64,000 bases of DNA from Cricetomys ansorgei (Eukaryota > Chordata > Mammalia > Rodentia > Nesomyidae). Positions 31,923 through 44,425 of this stretch are shown here, piece after piece; the first letter of the stretch is position 1, and every line of letters begins with the position of its first letter. The stretch covers positions 9,318,001 through 9,382,000 of the forward strand of contig JAMJFZ010000320.1 of NCBI GenBank assembly GCA_026225945.1, read 5' to 3'. A model generated the notes under the pieces. It saw nothing but the letters and a program-made list of their open reading frames with translations. It did not search any database and was not told the origin of the DNA. Made by a program: the position numbers and the translations under genes.

Positions 31923-34164
31923 GTAAATATATATATCTGAAAAGAGGTTTATTGAAACTCTTGGAATTTATTTATTCAGACTGAAATGAAAATGGAATTT
32001 TGTGCTTATTTCCTTGAGGTTGGTATAAAGCAAGAAGTGGACATTTGCTACGCTGTTCACCATCCAGTTATCCTCAGAAGTGCCCTGTTTCCTTTCTAAA
32101 GGTCTGCATTACATAGACTTCTGGGGGTCTGCAGGTCGTGCACAAACCAGCTTCATATTCTGCCACTGAGGATGGAATGGATGGCTAAGCTATGTGTCTC
32201 AGACCTTTCCTTCTGAGACAGCTGTAGAGCTTGACTGAATTAACAACAACAGTAGGGAAACTCGGCATAAAGAGCTTCCCATTCCTCAGTAGCACCCTGC
32301 TAGGATGTTTCGAGAATCTCTGGTCAAGCTCAGAAACTTGTCCATGCTTGTGGCTTCAGTCTCACTCTTTGGCTTTCTCTTTGCTATTGTAAGTCCTTGT
32401 ATCTTTTGAAGACATCCTTCCTCTGCTCAATCTTAATTCCAGAATTGCTTACTATTGCTTCTGCTAATTGCTACAGACTATCGAGTGAAAAATATCTTTG
32501 ATTTACATTTATTTTCAAGAAAATAAACAAAGTATAGAGAAACCAAAAATTATGGAACATTAATTTGTTCGTCTTAGCGTTCCTCCCTGTAAAAAAAAAA
32601 TCTATCTAGAATATGTCTAGGTCAAATTATGTCTAAAAAATTAAATAAAATGACTCTCAAAATATATAAAATATTTAACAAATGGGAAAGAATGATACCT
32701 ACATAAAAAAGAGCAGTGGAGAAGGTATGGTTTAGAAGCTTCTATTGTACACAAAATGATTCTAAAGCGTCTCAATAGCTGAGAGTTTCATATAAATATT
32801 TGCTTAATGGCCTGAAAGGCACCAAAAAGTAATCAAATCCTTGCAAATTGAAACCTTATAGATTACAGTTGGTGGCTCCAAAATGTTTGAGGTTAAGAGG
32901 ATTTATGACTTATAAAAGACTCGATTGTTACCTCTCACATAAAACGACTACACCTCATAGGCTCAGTTTTAATGAAAGCTGTTCACTGGAGCCAAAATGA
33001 TACACAAAATGGAATGTCTGCCTCTATACTTTATTCAAACCCTTTTGCCGTTTAAGCCAAGTCATCTGAAGTGGAAAAATAATCAGGAGCTTGGGAAATA
33101 ATGCAGAAGAAAACAGAAGCTTGGTATTCAACATATTTCTACCAGCTCCTTTTCTCCTCTTCACCCCAAAGTCCTAGTCACTGTAGAAGTGTCAATTAAG
33201 AAGGCAGAGAAAAGTCATTAAATGTATTTGTAATGCAATCCATATCTGATAGACCATTCACATGAGAGGCAGGGTGGAGCCTAAGCTGATAGGTTCACCG
33301 GAGGCTTGAAATGATCACAGCAGAATAGTGGGAACTGTCTTTTTAAAACTCTCAGGGCTCACATTGTAGGTCAGATTTCTTTCCAGTTCCCAGTGGTATG
33401 GGAGACACGGCCAGTATAAATCTTGTTTTCACAAAAGAACAAAGTTATAGTATATATTCAACCACACACACACAAAAAAAACTTTCAAATAACATTAACT
33501 TAAACCCACAAAACCAAAGAGAGTCTGAGGCAAAGCCTGAGCTCTGTCCTTGAGTCACCCCCATGTGTTTAGACCTCAGATACCAAGGCTGTCACGTGCT
33601 CCTCTGGGTGTCTATACAATACTAACACATAGGTTAGATGAGCTAAAGTACAAAGGAAAAAATGAAAAGAAGGGAGAGAAAAGAAAAAATGTTTTTCATG
33701 CCAATGTATAGATGCAGGCACCCTTCTTGACCCTACACAGCACCAAGATCTGAAAGAGATTGACGAGAGACCATGCCTGAAGCAAGTTGAAGATTTAGCC
33801 TCCAGAACATGATGGGTTCTAAGCAACACCTTTTAATAAAACAAATGCACTCTTTGGCTTAACAATATACAATGTACTTGTGGTTCATTCGTGAGTCAAG
33901 TCTCTAATTTTTTCCCAAGATTTAATAGATCTAAATAGTTAAAACACCAGGATGTCCTTGGAAACCTAATGTGAAGGTAGTGGCGAATCTGGGGCATGAA
34001 TGGTATTACGAAGCAGTGAAGTCTAGGTGATTTGGACCCTCCAATTTATAATCAAAAAGACTTTTGTTTGTTTTTTTGTTTTTTTAATATGGTTCAGAAG
34101 TCACCTTCTGGCCGTGTGAAACCAGGCAGGGATCTTATCTCCCAGAGTAATAAATATTGAACTT

Positions 34165-34290
34165 ATAAAATGAGTCAAGGATCATTCACCCTACAGAGCC
34201 ATCAGGAAGAATAAATGAGGTATTTGTGAAGACCTTAACATCATACCCACTATGTGTGTAAACTTTCAATACATGACCCTGGTTCCTGAA
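34165..34290 (+). repeat. MIR-like fragment
   Basis: AAGAATAAATGAGGTATTTGTGAAGACCTTAACA...CAATACATG loosely follows the MIR 3' half ('ggattaaatgagttaatatatgtaaagcgctta'). Confidence 0.4.
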
Positions 34291-34404
34291 AGCATTGAAC
34301 AAACTTCCAAGCCAAAAATAAGAGAAGAACTCATTAAGATGAAGATGGAAGAAGGCTAAAGGTTTCTTTATACAGAAAGGATCTGAAAGGTCCAGGAAAA
34401 GGGC

Positions 34405-34500
34405 TTCAAATGTGAACCATTTATTCCACAAATATCCTAATCATGTGCTAGGCATGAAAGATAGATTCAAAGATGGACAGGAGAAAAATGGTTCTGGCTA
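34405..34500 (-). repeat. L2 3'-end fragment, minus strand
   Basis: CCATTTATTCCACAAATATCCTAATCATGTGCTAGGCATGAAAGATA is the reverse complement of the L2 tail ('tttattcaacaaatatttattgagcgcctactatgtgccaggc'). Confidence 0.55.
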
Positions 34501-37500
34501 TTCAGAAAGTATGAAGTTAGAGGTGATGAAGCCACAGAAACCAGTAGGGACAACCAAGAAGTCTGTTCATGGTTCCCATGTTCTTACTCAGGGACCGGGC
34601 TCCTAGCTCCAGAAATCTCTAAGGGCCCCATCCTCCAACCACATCCTACTTCTTTCTAGTCCAGTCAAAAGATTTGAAACCTTTCACAGTGGCTCCTTGG
34701 GCCATAAGGGATTCATAAGATGAGCAAAACTCCCAGCCAGTGGCTGGGAACTAGAACTTCACTTGTCTCAGGGTGCAGTCACCACTTCACACATGCACAC
34801 AAACACACACACTGTTTCTATATGGGGGTGAGGGGGTACCAAAGACCTCTGTAGTATTACCACCAGTAAACTTAGCTTTCTCATGATGTCTATAATAGTT
34901 TCTTCCCGACCCTGATATTGAGAAGTCCTTGGGAGCACAAATTGGACTTCTTCATTTTTTTGTTTTTTTCCATCACCAGCATCTAATATGATTCTTAGAG
35001 TGAGAACAGTTGATGAGAGTTTGCAGGATGGATGTCTGGGAAGTCTCAGGTCCACGTGTATACAAACACAGCTTTTATTTCTATTTTGACTCAGGCTTGA
35101 CTGTCCATATACAGAATCCAATTCCTGAATTACCATTCAAGGCAACTTCCTAGCTTTCAAAGTCGCCCGAGCAAAGATGTCTAAGAGGAGTCGGAAGCCA
35201 GTCTTCGTTCAAAAGCAGGCATCCTACAGGCAAAATTATTAGGATGTGCCAGGGACTTCTGCCCCTCCCAAGATTCCTTTTTGTCTGTGAGGTAAAGAGA
35301 TGAGGACATAGTGTGGCCCCAGCATTGAAGACGTGGTTTACATGATTGACACAGCCTCATAGCTTTAAAAGAAACCACACCTGGAGTCAGTTTCAAAATT
35401 AATAGGCCTATCTTACTTGCTTCTTACTCAATGAAATTAGTGATGACAGTGTGGTGTGGGGTGTGTGCACGGGCTGTTTAATCAAGGAACTCAGACACGC
35501 CCTCGTGCCTGTAGTTTGTAATATGTAGATCAGGCTTGCACACGCATATGCACGTGTATGGCACTTCCTTGCCTATATCTCCTCCTCTTTATAGCTCATT
35601 TCTGTGATCTCCTTCACAGCAAGGTTCTCTAAAGCTTTATTCATACACACGCTCCACCTTTTCATTTCGTGTTCTCTCCTGACCCTGTTGGCCTTTTACC
35701 GTCAGGACGGTCACACCATCGTCCTTCCCCATTCTTGCCTTTTAGACCTTTCAGTGGCAGACTGTGCCTAAGACGGCCTCCTTTGTCTGACTCACTCCTC
35801 TCTTCCCCTGACAGTTATGAATTGCACAGACTCCAAGTCCTCCCCCTCCCTCCTCCCCTGTCTTTGTGAAGCACCCCATGCCATGCACTGAAAATTATTT
35901 TTTTTGATTTAATAAGCCATGTATTCTGGAAGCAACATTATATCTATGTAGGATACTTCTGTTCAAACTCTTTTTTTTTTTTAATTTGTACTTTGAAATT
36001 AGCTTATAAGGCCTTTTCACAAATCATTAGTTTGGGTTAACCCACTCACTGCCCCTCCACCTCCCCCATCCCACTACCCACATCCTTGTTTAACCCTTTA
36101 ACCCCGAGTGACTGTCCTTCTTCCACGTCATATGTATTCTATCTTTTCAGTCTTTGAAATTGGGCTGTGAGATAGTCGGCTTCCATCTGGTTTTCGTGTG
36201 GTTCTAACCCTCCCTTAGGGTTAGTACTCCTCTTCATGCCCCAGTGCCCCCACTCCCGTGATTCACCATGTCTAAGCCTTTACCCCCAAATAAGCTACTT
36301 TGTTCAGCATTCACTGTAGTATTTAATTAGTTCTGATTTATTTTTTTCCTCTTTGTGGTGTGAGTGCGGGATGACTGAGGACCAGTGGATTCCTCTGCCA
36401 TTGTGCGCTCTGGGATCCTCTGTGGTACACTGCCAGGGAATCAGGACAGACAGAAAGGCACCATCTACCGCTCACAGGAACCACACCCCTTTGCCTATGT
36501 CCTACTCTCTGGGAATCCCGCTAATGGCTGGGAGAGCAGATCTCAGTCTTTCATTTTTTCCTCAAGCTGTTCCTTCTCCCTTAACTCTCTGCATTAAAGC
36601 ACCCAGAAGATTTGCTCAGTAGCTTGGAACGCCCAGTGCATAGGCCAGGAAAGGCAGTTGTTTGCTTTCTGTTTTTGATTTTGTTCTCTGCCAGAGACAG
36701 GGAAGCTGGATCCTTTTACCTGTTTCACTGAGAATCTGCAAAGAAGGAAACACAGAGATAAAGATGGGAGTTGGGAATTACCTTGCTCACAACGGCATCT
36801 GTGTTACTTTCCAACTTGGGAATCCGTTTCCACACTAATCATCTTGTTCTGATGACATCATTCCTAAATTCAGGATTCTAGCAGCAGTAATCTGAAGCCC
36901 CTGGAAAAGCCCACAGAGATAGAGCATACAGGCCCCGAAACATAGCATATGTTTATTAAGCATATTTTAATTTGCTTCGAAAAACAGTTAAGATGGTTGT
37001 TAATGATTAGAATTCCAGTGGGTTTTTTTCAATAAATCTGAATATTCGCTTTCTTTAAAACAATTTATGATCTAGAAATAGTACCTGTATTTCCTGATGG
37101 GAACCCCAGGGCTGGGTGTGGAGACATCCTTCAGATGTGTGGCCTCCCATTTCCCATAGAGTCCAATACCCCTAACTCGCTAAACTCTAGAGCGGTGCAG
37201 GCCACCAGGCATCCTAAGAACTAGAACACTGTTTTCTAACCAGAGAATTGAGAAGAATGGCTATTTTGTAGACCCAGGTACAATACAGAGAATTAAAGCA
37301 AGACCAAGACAATGTTTCTCCTTTAGGCAAAGTGAGAAAGGGAGCACTTCTCATTTGGAAGTGAGAAATAGTCCCACCCATTTAGCATGAGCATGAAGTA
37401 TGTATGTGGAATTTCAGATAAGTAACAATCTGTGTGTATTTCTTTCCAAATGCTAAATACGACAAGCTTATACTGAAAAATAATTCATTGGTTATTTAAA

Positions 37501-37890
37501 TTGAACTGTATTCCCTTCTCTCCTTAGTCTGGAAAACTACTTAAGGGACTATTAGAAAACAAGCCAACCTCCCCTTCATTATTAACCTATACTGTCTGGC
37601 CTTTGTTACCATGGTACAGAGACTGGAGAATAAAAGGCCCCAGAAAATTGGGAACTGTCAGATTGCATTTGTCAAAGTGCTGGAGAAAAGCAATCTTTTT
37701 AAAAATAAAGAGAGAGATCTCTATCTAAACCTAGATACAGACACTGAGCAAATACAAATGAAGAGAAGATGCCTTTTCATTAGGGACCTCAGAACACAGA
37801 GAGAACAACTTTTGCATAAAATGTTAAAGAACATAATAACATCATCTCAGAACAAGATCATTAGGGAAAGAAAAAAAGACAAGGAAAACG

Positions 37891-38023
37891 TGGCTGGGGT
37901 TAGAGCTTATAAGCAGAGCGCCTGCCTAGCGTGTGCAAAGTCCTGAGTTGAATCTCCAGCACAGAATAAACCTGGTTTAGTGGCACACCTGTAATCCTGG
38001 CACTTGGAAAATGGAGACAGCCT
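37891..38023 (+). repeat. B4-type SINE (ID plus B1)
   Basis: GGCTGGGGTTAGAGCTTATAAGCAGAGCGCCTGCCTAGCGTGTGCAAAG...CTGAGTTGAATCTCCAGCAC is an ID-like tRNA part. It is followed directly by TGGTTTAGTGGCACACCTGTAATCCTGGCACTTGGAAAATGGAGACAG, a B1-like part. This fusion defines the B4 family. Confidence 0.85.
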
Positions 38024-38369
38024 AGGGAAAGGGAGAGAGAATATGAATATTTGAATATTTGGACTACACATCAGCAGACACGATTTCTTAGCTAACCCTA
38101 GCTAAAGGATTTTTTTGATCAGATTCTTAGTGAGGAGTAATCAGGAATTCATATCATACTGTACACGCCAAGCTCATCTGTGAATCTGTTTGCATAAACC
38201 ATTTTATAAACTAGTTGTGCTTTCACTCCAACGATCATGCTCATCCATTGAGTCTTAGGTGAGTCATTTAACAAGAACTGCGAAGACATACTGACTGTAT
38301 CTGGATCTAGTCAAGACTTGGGTTCCAAGAGTGGCTTATAGTAGCAATCCATAAGAGAAGGATGATTTC

Positions 38370-39048
38370 TGTTTTGCAGGGTAAGATGGAATGACTCCCG
38401 ATGATATCCCGCTATTCTCGTAGATCAGTACCTTATTTAGTTATCATCAAAGAGCCTTCCTCCAGCAGCAGATGCAGAGATCCAGAGAGAGTCCAAATGA
38501 AAGGTCTCCATCAGAGCTCAAGGAATCCAGCATAAGAGGAGGCAGAATGGCTGCAATAGCCAGAGCGGGTAGAAGACACCAGTATTACACGACTCTCTCA
38601 ATCAAGGCTCGCTAAGCAAAGGTGTATATGAGCTCATAGAGACTGAAGCTGCAAGTACAGGGCTTAGATGGGTCTGCACCAGGTCCTCTGTGTACATATT
38701 ATGGCTGTTGGCTTAGCATGTTTATGAGACTCCTGACAGTGACAACAAGTGGGTCTCTGACTTTTGGGCATGGACTCTTTTCCTCCTGTTGGGTTGCCAT
38801 GTTCAACTTCAATAAGATAGTTTTTGCTGCATCTTATTATAGCTTATGTTGTCATGTTTGCTGTTATCTCTTAGAAGTCTATTCTTTTCTAATGAGAGAC
38901 AGAAAAGGAGTGGATCCAGAGTGAGGTGAAGGGGGAGAGGAACTGGGAAGAGCGGAGGGAGGGGTTACTACTATAATCCAGATACATTATATGAGAAAAG
39001 ACTCTATTTTCAATAAAAGAAATGAAAAGGAAAAGAAAAAAATAAGAA
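38370..39048 (+). mobile_element. Rodent Lx-type L1, 3' end, plus strand
   Basis: GAGCTCATAGAGACTGAAGCTGCAAG, GGGTCTGCACCAGGTCCTCTGTGTACATATTATGGCTGTTGGC, TCCTCCTGTTGGGTTGCCATG, GAGAGACAGAAAAGGAGTGGATCC, a G-rich block and CTCTATTTTCAATAAAAG with an A-rich tail. Same 3' UTR as the minus-strand copy at 15577-16360, so the two form an inverted pair 22 kb apart. 5'-truncated. Confidence 0.87.
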
Positions 39049-39189
39049 TGAAGGTATACCTGACATCGAGTGATCTGATGAACGGCTAAAACAGAACCAT
39101 GTGACGGGACTATTTAAAGCACTGTGGCAAGTCAGTGATCAAGGAACATGATTCTGTCCTGTCCATTTGGAATATTCTCAGAAAGTTTC

Positions 39190-39560
39190 TTTGAACAGGT
39201 AACATCTAAAATATATCTCAGACACCAAATAGAAATAAAGTAGGGGGAGGTGAGAGATTCGTTTCAGGCAGGGGGAGTGGGGAATTGAAGATGAAGAAAC
39301 GGGAAAAACTCAGTCACCAGGACCCGTTGTGATTGTTTTGTGCTTTCTTATGGAGTGCAGATTTTCTTCCCTAACCATCATCAGACCCCAGGGCATTTTA
39401 AAGCATGAATAACAGGGCCTGGCTGGGATTTTAAGATGGAAAGAGGAAACAAGTAGCTGCAGGGAAACCACACACAAGATTATTGCAAGGACTGAGGTAT
39501 AGAATGACTGGGACCCAGCGACCCTTACAGCGCTGTAAGAGATAGGGAAAGGATGGATAG
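39190..39560 (-). repeat. Possible L2 fragment, minus strand
   Basis: AACATCTAAAATATATCTCAGACACC, GGCAGGGGGAGTGGGG, CAGGGCCTGGCTGGGATTTTAAGATGG recall the reverse complement of L2. Weak. Confidence 0.35.
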
Positions 39561-40789
39561 ATTGAGCACAAGTTGTCCTCAAGGTAACATATGGGAATCA
39601 ATCAAATGGGAGATATAAGGATCTTGGATTAGATAAAGCAGGCAAGAATGGCATCCGGACTGTATGACTTGGCATTGCCAACCAAAATAGGGAATATCAG
39701 AGAGAAAGGGAGCTGAATTTGGCCTTGGACATGTCAAGTCCTAGATTCTGTGAAACATCCAAACAGAGACAATTCGGGGGTCTGGCCTGCTTGTAAGACC
39801 TTCAAAGGCACAGCCTGTTTGTTCCTAGAAGTTGCTGAAAGTTCCCATCTGATATCACATCTATTAAAACCTACCCACACCCCACATTAAATGTAGGAAA
39901 ATTTTTAGAAGATTTTTTTTGTAATTTTGAGTTTTTAAATTAGTCACAATTCATTCCATTTTTTATTAGATAAGGGTTTTTCAGTTATAGGTATACTGAA
40001 CTTTCTGAAATAAGATACTTTTATAATAAAACTGATATAATATTATGCTTTGCATTATTCTTACTAGTTTTGCTTTGATAGAGTTTTTTTTTTAATTTTG
40101 AAGTTGTTATTCCTTTACTTAGGTCTTCCTGGTGTCCGTGGGCCTTTCTAAGGCTCACAGGATTCAGGACATAGCTTGTGAAGACTAATTTCAAAATTTG
40201 TGGAAGGACACAATGAACATACAGTATGATACTCAGGGGAAAATAGAGTTGTGTAAAGCCCAGTGCGCACTGGGCAAAGCCCTGAGAGGGTGGATTAAAC
40301 TGAACCAGGAAAGCAAATTGAGAAAGAAACTGGCTCAGAAGAGATAGTGACAAAGATGCAGAGCATAAAGAGGAAAGCAAAGAGCCAATGGAACAGGCAG
40401 AGCAAGCAAACCACTAGAGGTCGTATTCTGATCCAGGGCTTTTTGTTTGCTTGTTTATTTGTTTAAACCCCGTCCAAGTCTAGACTTGTAAATGTATACA
40501 ATTTTTAAAGAATGTGTCACAACTGATAGTGGTGTCAAATACAGAGAGGAGGTCCATTTGGTAAAATGAAGGGCTGAAAGTCTGCAGACGGTAGGACTGG
40601 TGATTTGAGTTACTGTGGAGGACATGGTGTCTCTCAAAGGGAGTATCTCTGTAGAAGAGTGGGAGAAACAGAGCTGGGAGTATGGGGTGAGAAAACGGAA
40701 GTGCTCCCTGTACCATGTTGGGGGAGATGGGTCAAACAAAATGGGGACAGTACCCAGCACTGGGCACTGTTAAGATGACAGTTGACATG

Positions 40790-41110
40790 TTCTCACTTCG
40801 GTGAGACTGCAGACTGATCCAGCCACCATGGAAATCAGCATGGAGGTTCCTCAAAAACAAACTAAAAATAAATAGACTGTATCACCCAGTGGATAGTCAC
40901 CCGAAGAATCCCAAGTCCGGTGTCACGGAGATGCTCACACATCACTGTTTACTGCAACACAATTAACAAGAGCTAGCTACAATATCCAGTGACAGAGGAC
41001 TGGACAAAGAAAATGTGGTGTATATAAATGATGGAATCTTTCAGCCATAAAGAAGAAAGTTATGTTATTTTCAGGAATACGGATGAAACTGGGGATAACC
41101 ATATTAGGAG
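40790..41110 (+). mobile_element. L1 ORF2 3' end fragment
   Basis: CACCATGGAAATCAGCATGGAGGTTCCTCAAAAACA, GGACAAAGAAAATGTGGTGTATATAAATGATGGAATCTTTCAGCCATAAAGAAGAAAG and GGATGAAACTGGGGATAACCATATTAGG are the well-known end of L1 ORF2 ('ctggaaatcagtctggaggttcctcag...aatgtggtacatttacacaatggagtactactcagc'). Stops and gaps show it is dead. Confidence 0.85.
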
Positions 41111-41317
41111 GCTATACCCTAAGGGCCAGCATGTCTCACTTCCTCCAGCTCAGCCCCACTTCCTAAGTTTCCAGATTTCCCTCAAATAGCACCATCGTCT
41201 GATAACCAAGCATGCAAACATATTCAAACTATACTAAGGGTGAAACAGGAACCCAAGGCATAGTTTTCCCTTGGGGGGAAGAAGGATGCCTTGTTTTCAA
41301 GGGCTCCTTGAGCTACA

Positions 41318-41319
<2 letters not shown>

Positions 41320-41369
<50 letters not shown>
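41320..41369. repeat. (TA)n(CA)n microsatellite
   Basis: About 18 TA units followed by seven CA units. Confidence 0.96.
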
Positions 41370-43274
41370 GTACCATATTGTCTGCACTTTGAATATGTTC
41401 ATTTATAGAATCACTCTGTGTTTCAAAAACATGTCTCAGCATGGGACTGTAAAACTCAAGTAAGGACCAACTCTTAACCCAGCCTTTTGTTCCACCAGAG
41501 AATACAAGTCGTTTTAGGGAAACTTAAGAGAATATTATGAAGTTTCTCCCTCTTTCTTGGACCCTACCAACTCCTTGTCTCTCTGTGTCCTTAAGCTTTC
41601 TGTCATTTCTAGAAAAAAATCAAATCTCAAGGAGCACACACCCACAGTATGTATACACAAACACATGCACACATGTTTTCCACAATAATGGAGAATATTC
41701 TCCTGATACCAGGGCCACGTGTCTCTTTCTAGCAATTCTCATAGTTAAAAGGGGTTTAAGAAGAGGAAACAGACAGGAACGGAAGTGGAGGGGAGCCTAA
41801 AACTTAAAGCAAATAGAATTCTTCTTCCAAGCCAGTTATACATCAGTCATCTGTAAGTTTATTCAAACCCTGGTTGGCCCTATTTGTGGAGGTCATTCAT
41901 TCACTAAATTGTGGGAATCTCCATTCCCAAGGCACGCCTGAGGGCTGTAGGTAGCTATCAGGAGTGAATATTCTGTATGAACGTTATCTGATGTGCAAAG
42001 CAATTTCTCTTTCCCTCTCCCTCACAAGCTTCTTTTCCTTCTCTCTCCTTTTCCCTTCCCTTTTTCTTCCTTTCCCTCTCCTACCTCCTGCAAATTCTTT
42101 CTTCCAGCCCCAAAGGCTGACTGCTCAGCTTCTCGGACATTCTAGAATTTGACGGACAGCTCTCTGCTGACCTTATCCCTGTTTCCCCTCCCACCACAGA
42201 GAATACACAAACACAGTCCGCAGTGGAGCCTGGGCTTGGCTCTGGGGTGAAAGTGGGTTTGGATTGGTGTGTGGTTCAAGCTGCAGAAGATGAGAAATGA
42301 GCATACTGACGTGAGTCTGTATTAGTCAGAAAAATTCTAAGAAACTGCTCCCAGAGAGAGGTGGTAAGAGGATTTTTTTTTTTCTCTATCAGACTTACAT
42401 AACCTGTAAAATAACAGGCTGCCATTTTAGAATAGTTGGTGTTGGCATGCTGTTATCGTGGAAATAACATGAAACTATTCTTTTTAGAAAATATTACTTC
42501 AAGTTTTAGGTTAAAACTTGATGCCAAACACTGGTGACTGGTTGGTTTACACAATTATCGCCTTTTTTCTTAGAAGTAACGGCAAAACCTCAAAACATGC
42601 CACAGCAAAATGACTATTTCTGTCACTGGCTAACAACTGAAGGACATCCACAAACCTTTGGAAAGTAATATCCCCAGGAAAATCTATTTGACAAAAGTCA
42701 CAAGGAAGTTATTAACTAGAATTCAAGCACTGACGGGAGATGCTATTAGTGACCTCATCTGAATTTCAAGCACACTTAACTTTAGCACTGAGACCCTTAT
42801 TACAGACAGCTCAGCGAATATTAAATTATTCTACAGCAGTTGGTTGGCTAGAGATCAAATGAAAAGCTGTGAAGAGCTTAAGCTCTAGGCAATTCCGTAA
42901 TTCCTGAGGCTTCACACAATTCAAAGTGTTACAGTCATTAGCCTTGCTGTCTCTCCCAATCTGTAGATTCACTGATTGTTAGTAACTCAGGTTTGCTTGT
43001 TTTTGCTGTTGCTGTTTTACTTGCTAATTGTTTAAAGGCTTATGGGTGAAGGATAGGAGTCACACATGCTCTCCAAACTTTGTTTTCCAAAAGTGGTGGC
43101 TTTTTTTTTTTTTTTTTCAAGAGTGTGGCTTATTTTCAGACAGGAAGAAATACTCCCAAGTACATGGAATTTTTTTTCTTTTTAAATTGTGGTACCTCAA
43201 AGTAATTTTCCACAAGACAAAGAGGCATCTCGTGCCCGGTTCTTTCAGCCAAGACCCCAACTCAATCGGCAGGT
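41370..43274. other. Unique non-coding stretch
   Basis: Contains a pyrimidine-rich patch at 42003-42090 and T-runs at 42373 and 43102. No exon or firm repeat recognised. Confidence 0.45.
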
Positions 43275-43712
43275 TTAGAGCCAGAGAGATGGTTCCACAG
43301 CTAAAGTCCTTAGAGTCAACTCTAAGGGATGAGTATGACCTCTGGGACCACACAGTAGGAGAGACCCAGTTTCCATAAGTTGTCCTTTTAACTCCATACA
43401 TGTGCCACAGTGCACATATATACTCATATACACACACACACTCACATACACATGAACACTCATGTACACAGTGCATATATACACACTAACCCATTCACAC
43501 ACATGTGTCACGTGTGCATATACATGGAGCATATAAATGCACACACATACAGGCTTGTGTGTGCACGTGTGCATTTGCACATAGTAATACTCCCACATGC
43601 GCATGTGTTGCATACAAACATGCATACATGGACTCACATACACATGCAAGTATACACAAGCACACACATATACAATAAATAAATACATAAATAAATAAAT
43701 GATCTTTTTAAA
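43275..43712 (+). repeat. B3-type SINE with greatly expanded CA-rich tail
   Basis: GAGCCAGAGAGATGGTTCCACAGCTAAAGTCC, GAGTATGACCTCTGGGACCACACAGTAGGAGAG, CCAGTTTCCATAAGTTGTCCTTTTAACTCCATACATGTGCCACAGTGCACA is B3. The CA-rich part then runs for about 260 bases of mixed ACAC/ACAT/GTGT units and ends in (AATA)n at 43674-43702. Reading frames of 90-176 codons over this tail are by-products. Confidence 0.85.
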
Positions 43713-44314
43713 GAAATTCATGTCTTTGTTACTATCCCTCAATGCTAGAGCTAGGCCAACTGATGTTGGCGCACACAGTCCATACACACAAAACAAAACA
43801 TTCACTTCTTCATTAATATTGTCAAATCATACTGTCCGTGCACACACACACATATGTATAGACACACATATTTACTTTAAATTTTTTCAAACTGATTTAT
43901 TTTATTTTCTAAAGCATAACTGCGTCTCGTCCCCTAAGGTAATAATTCCCATCAGAACATCCAGCATAGCTACTATTGTTTCCTAGTATGCGCAAAACAG
44001 CCTTGCCCGGGGTTACAGAGACAAAGGTCATGGGAAGCAGCCATAGTTTCAAAGAGCCCTAGAAATAAGTCAGCCAGCCAATACTGTCCACTAAGAGTGA
44101 CTGATGGATGCACTGTTAAATGCCTAGGAGCTGGATGAGAAGGCAGAACTTAACTCAGAGTAGAACGGATGAAGTGGGAAGCATCTGGAAAGGAGTGTGG
44201 TAGATGCTGAGCCTTGAAGGAGCACAAGTTAAGATAAAAGGAAATGAGCTCTCATCAGTGACTGTAACATGAGGTGCTTGATGTGTGGTGCCATGAAGCT
44301 CTTTCAGTGTCTGT

Positions 44315-44425
44315 GATGACCCCATATTTATAAAAGAGGAAACAAGGGCTTGGAGATTGTCAATAACTTTAGTCAACTTGAAAATGACAGCCCTGAAATT
44401 CCAATTCTCTATCATTACCCTACAC
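44315..44425 (-). repeat. MIR SINE, minus strand
   Basis: GACCCCATATTTATAAAAGAGGAAACAAGGGCTTGGAGATTGTCAATAACTTTAGTCAAC, then GACAGCCCTGAAATTCCAATTCTC, follows the reverse-complement MIR ('tccccattttacagatgaggaaactgaggcac...'). Confidence 0.7.

Larger units (their letters stand above)
31923..37890. other. Intron-like or intergenic stretch
   Basis: If the exon at 31818-31922 is real, this is intron 1 and may run past the window. Contents seen: AT-rich unique sequence, a few MIR/L2 scraps listed separately, short T-runs at 34078, 35970 and 36020, and C-rich sequence at 35640-35870 and 36050-36260 that may be an old L1 3' UTR on the minus strand. No exon was recognised. Confidence 0.45.

Noticed and set aside
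32305..32388. Hydrophobic stretch MFRESLVKLRNLSMLVAS... followed by GTAAGT, considered as exon 2 of the plus-strand gene
   Set aside because: The candidate acceptor (GCTAG at 32300-32304) has a poor pyrimidine tract and the phase does not fit the phase-0 end of the exon at 31922. A TAG lies just upstream in frame. It remains a weak stand-alone possibility.
37611..37946. 111-codon plus-strand Lys/Arg-rich frame
   Set aside because: Its last 18 codons are the ID part of a B4 SINE, and the rest has no recognisable family. Probably chance.
40021..40380. 119-codon minus-strand frame with a Ser/Leu-rich start
   Set aside because: No recognisable family and no exon signals. Not conserved in any way I can judge by eye.
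43275..43805. 176-codon minus-strand frame rich in Cys, Val, Tyr and His
   Set aside because: Runs through the CA-rich tail of a B3 SINE.
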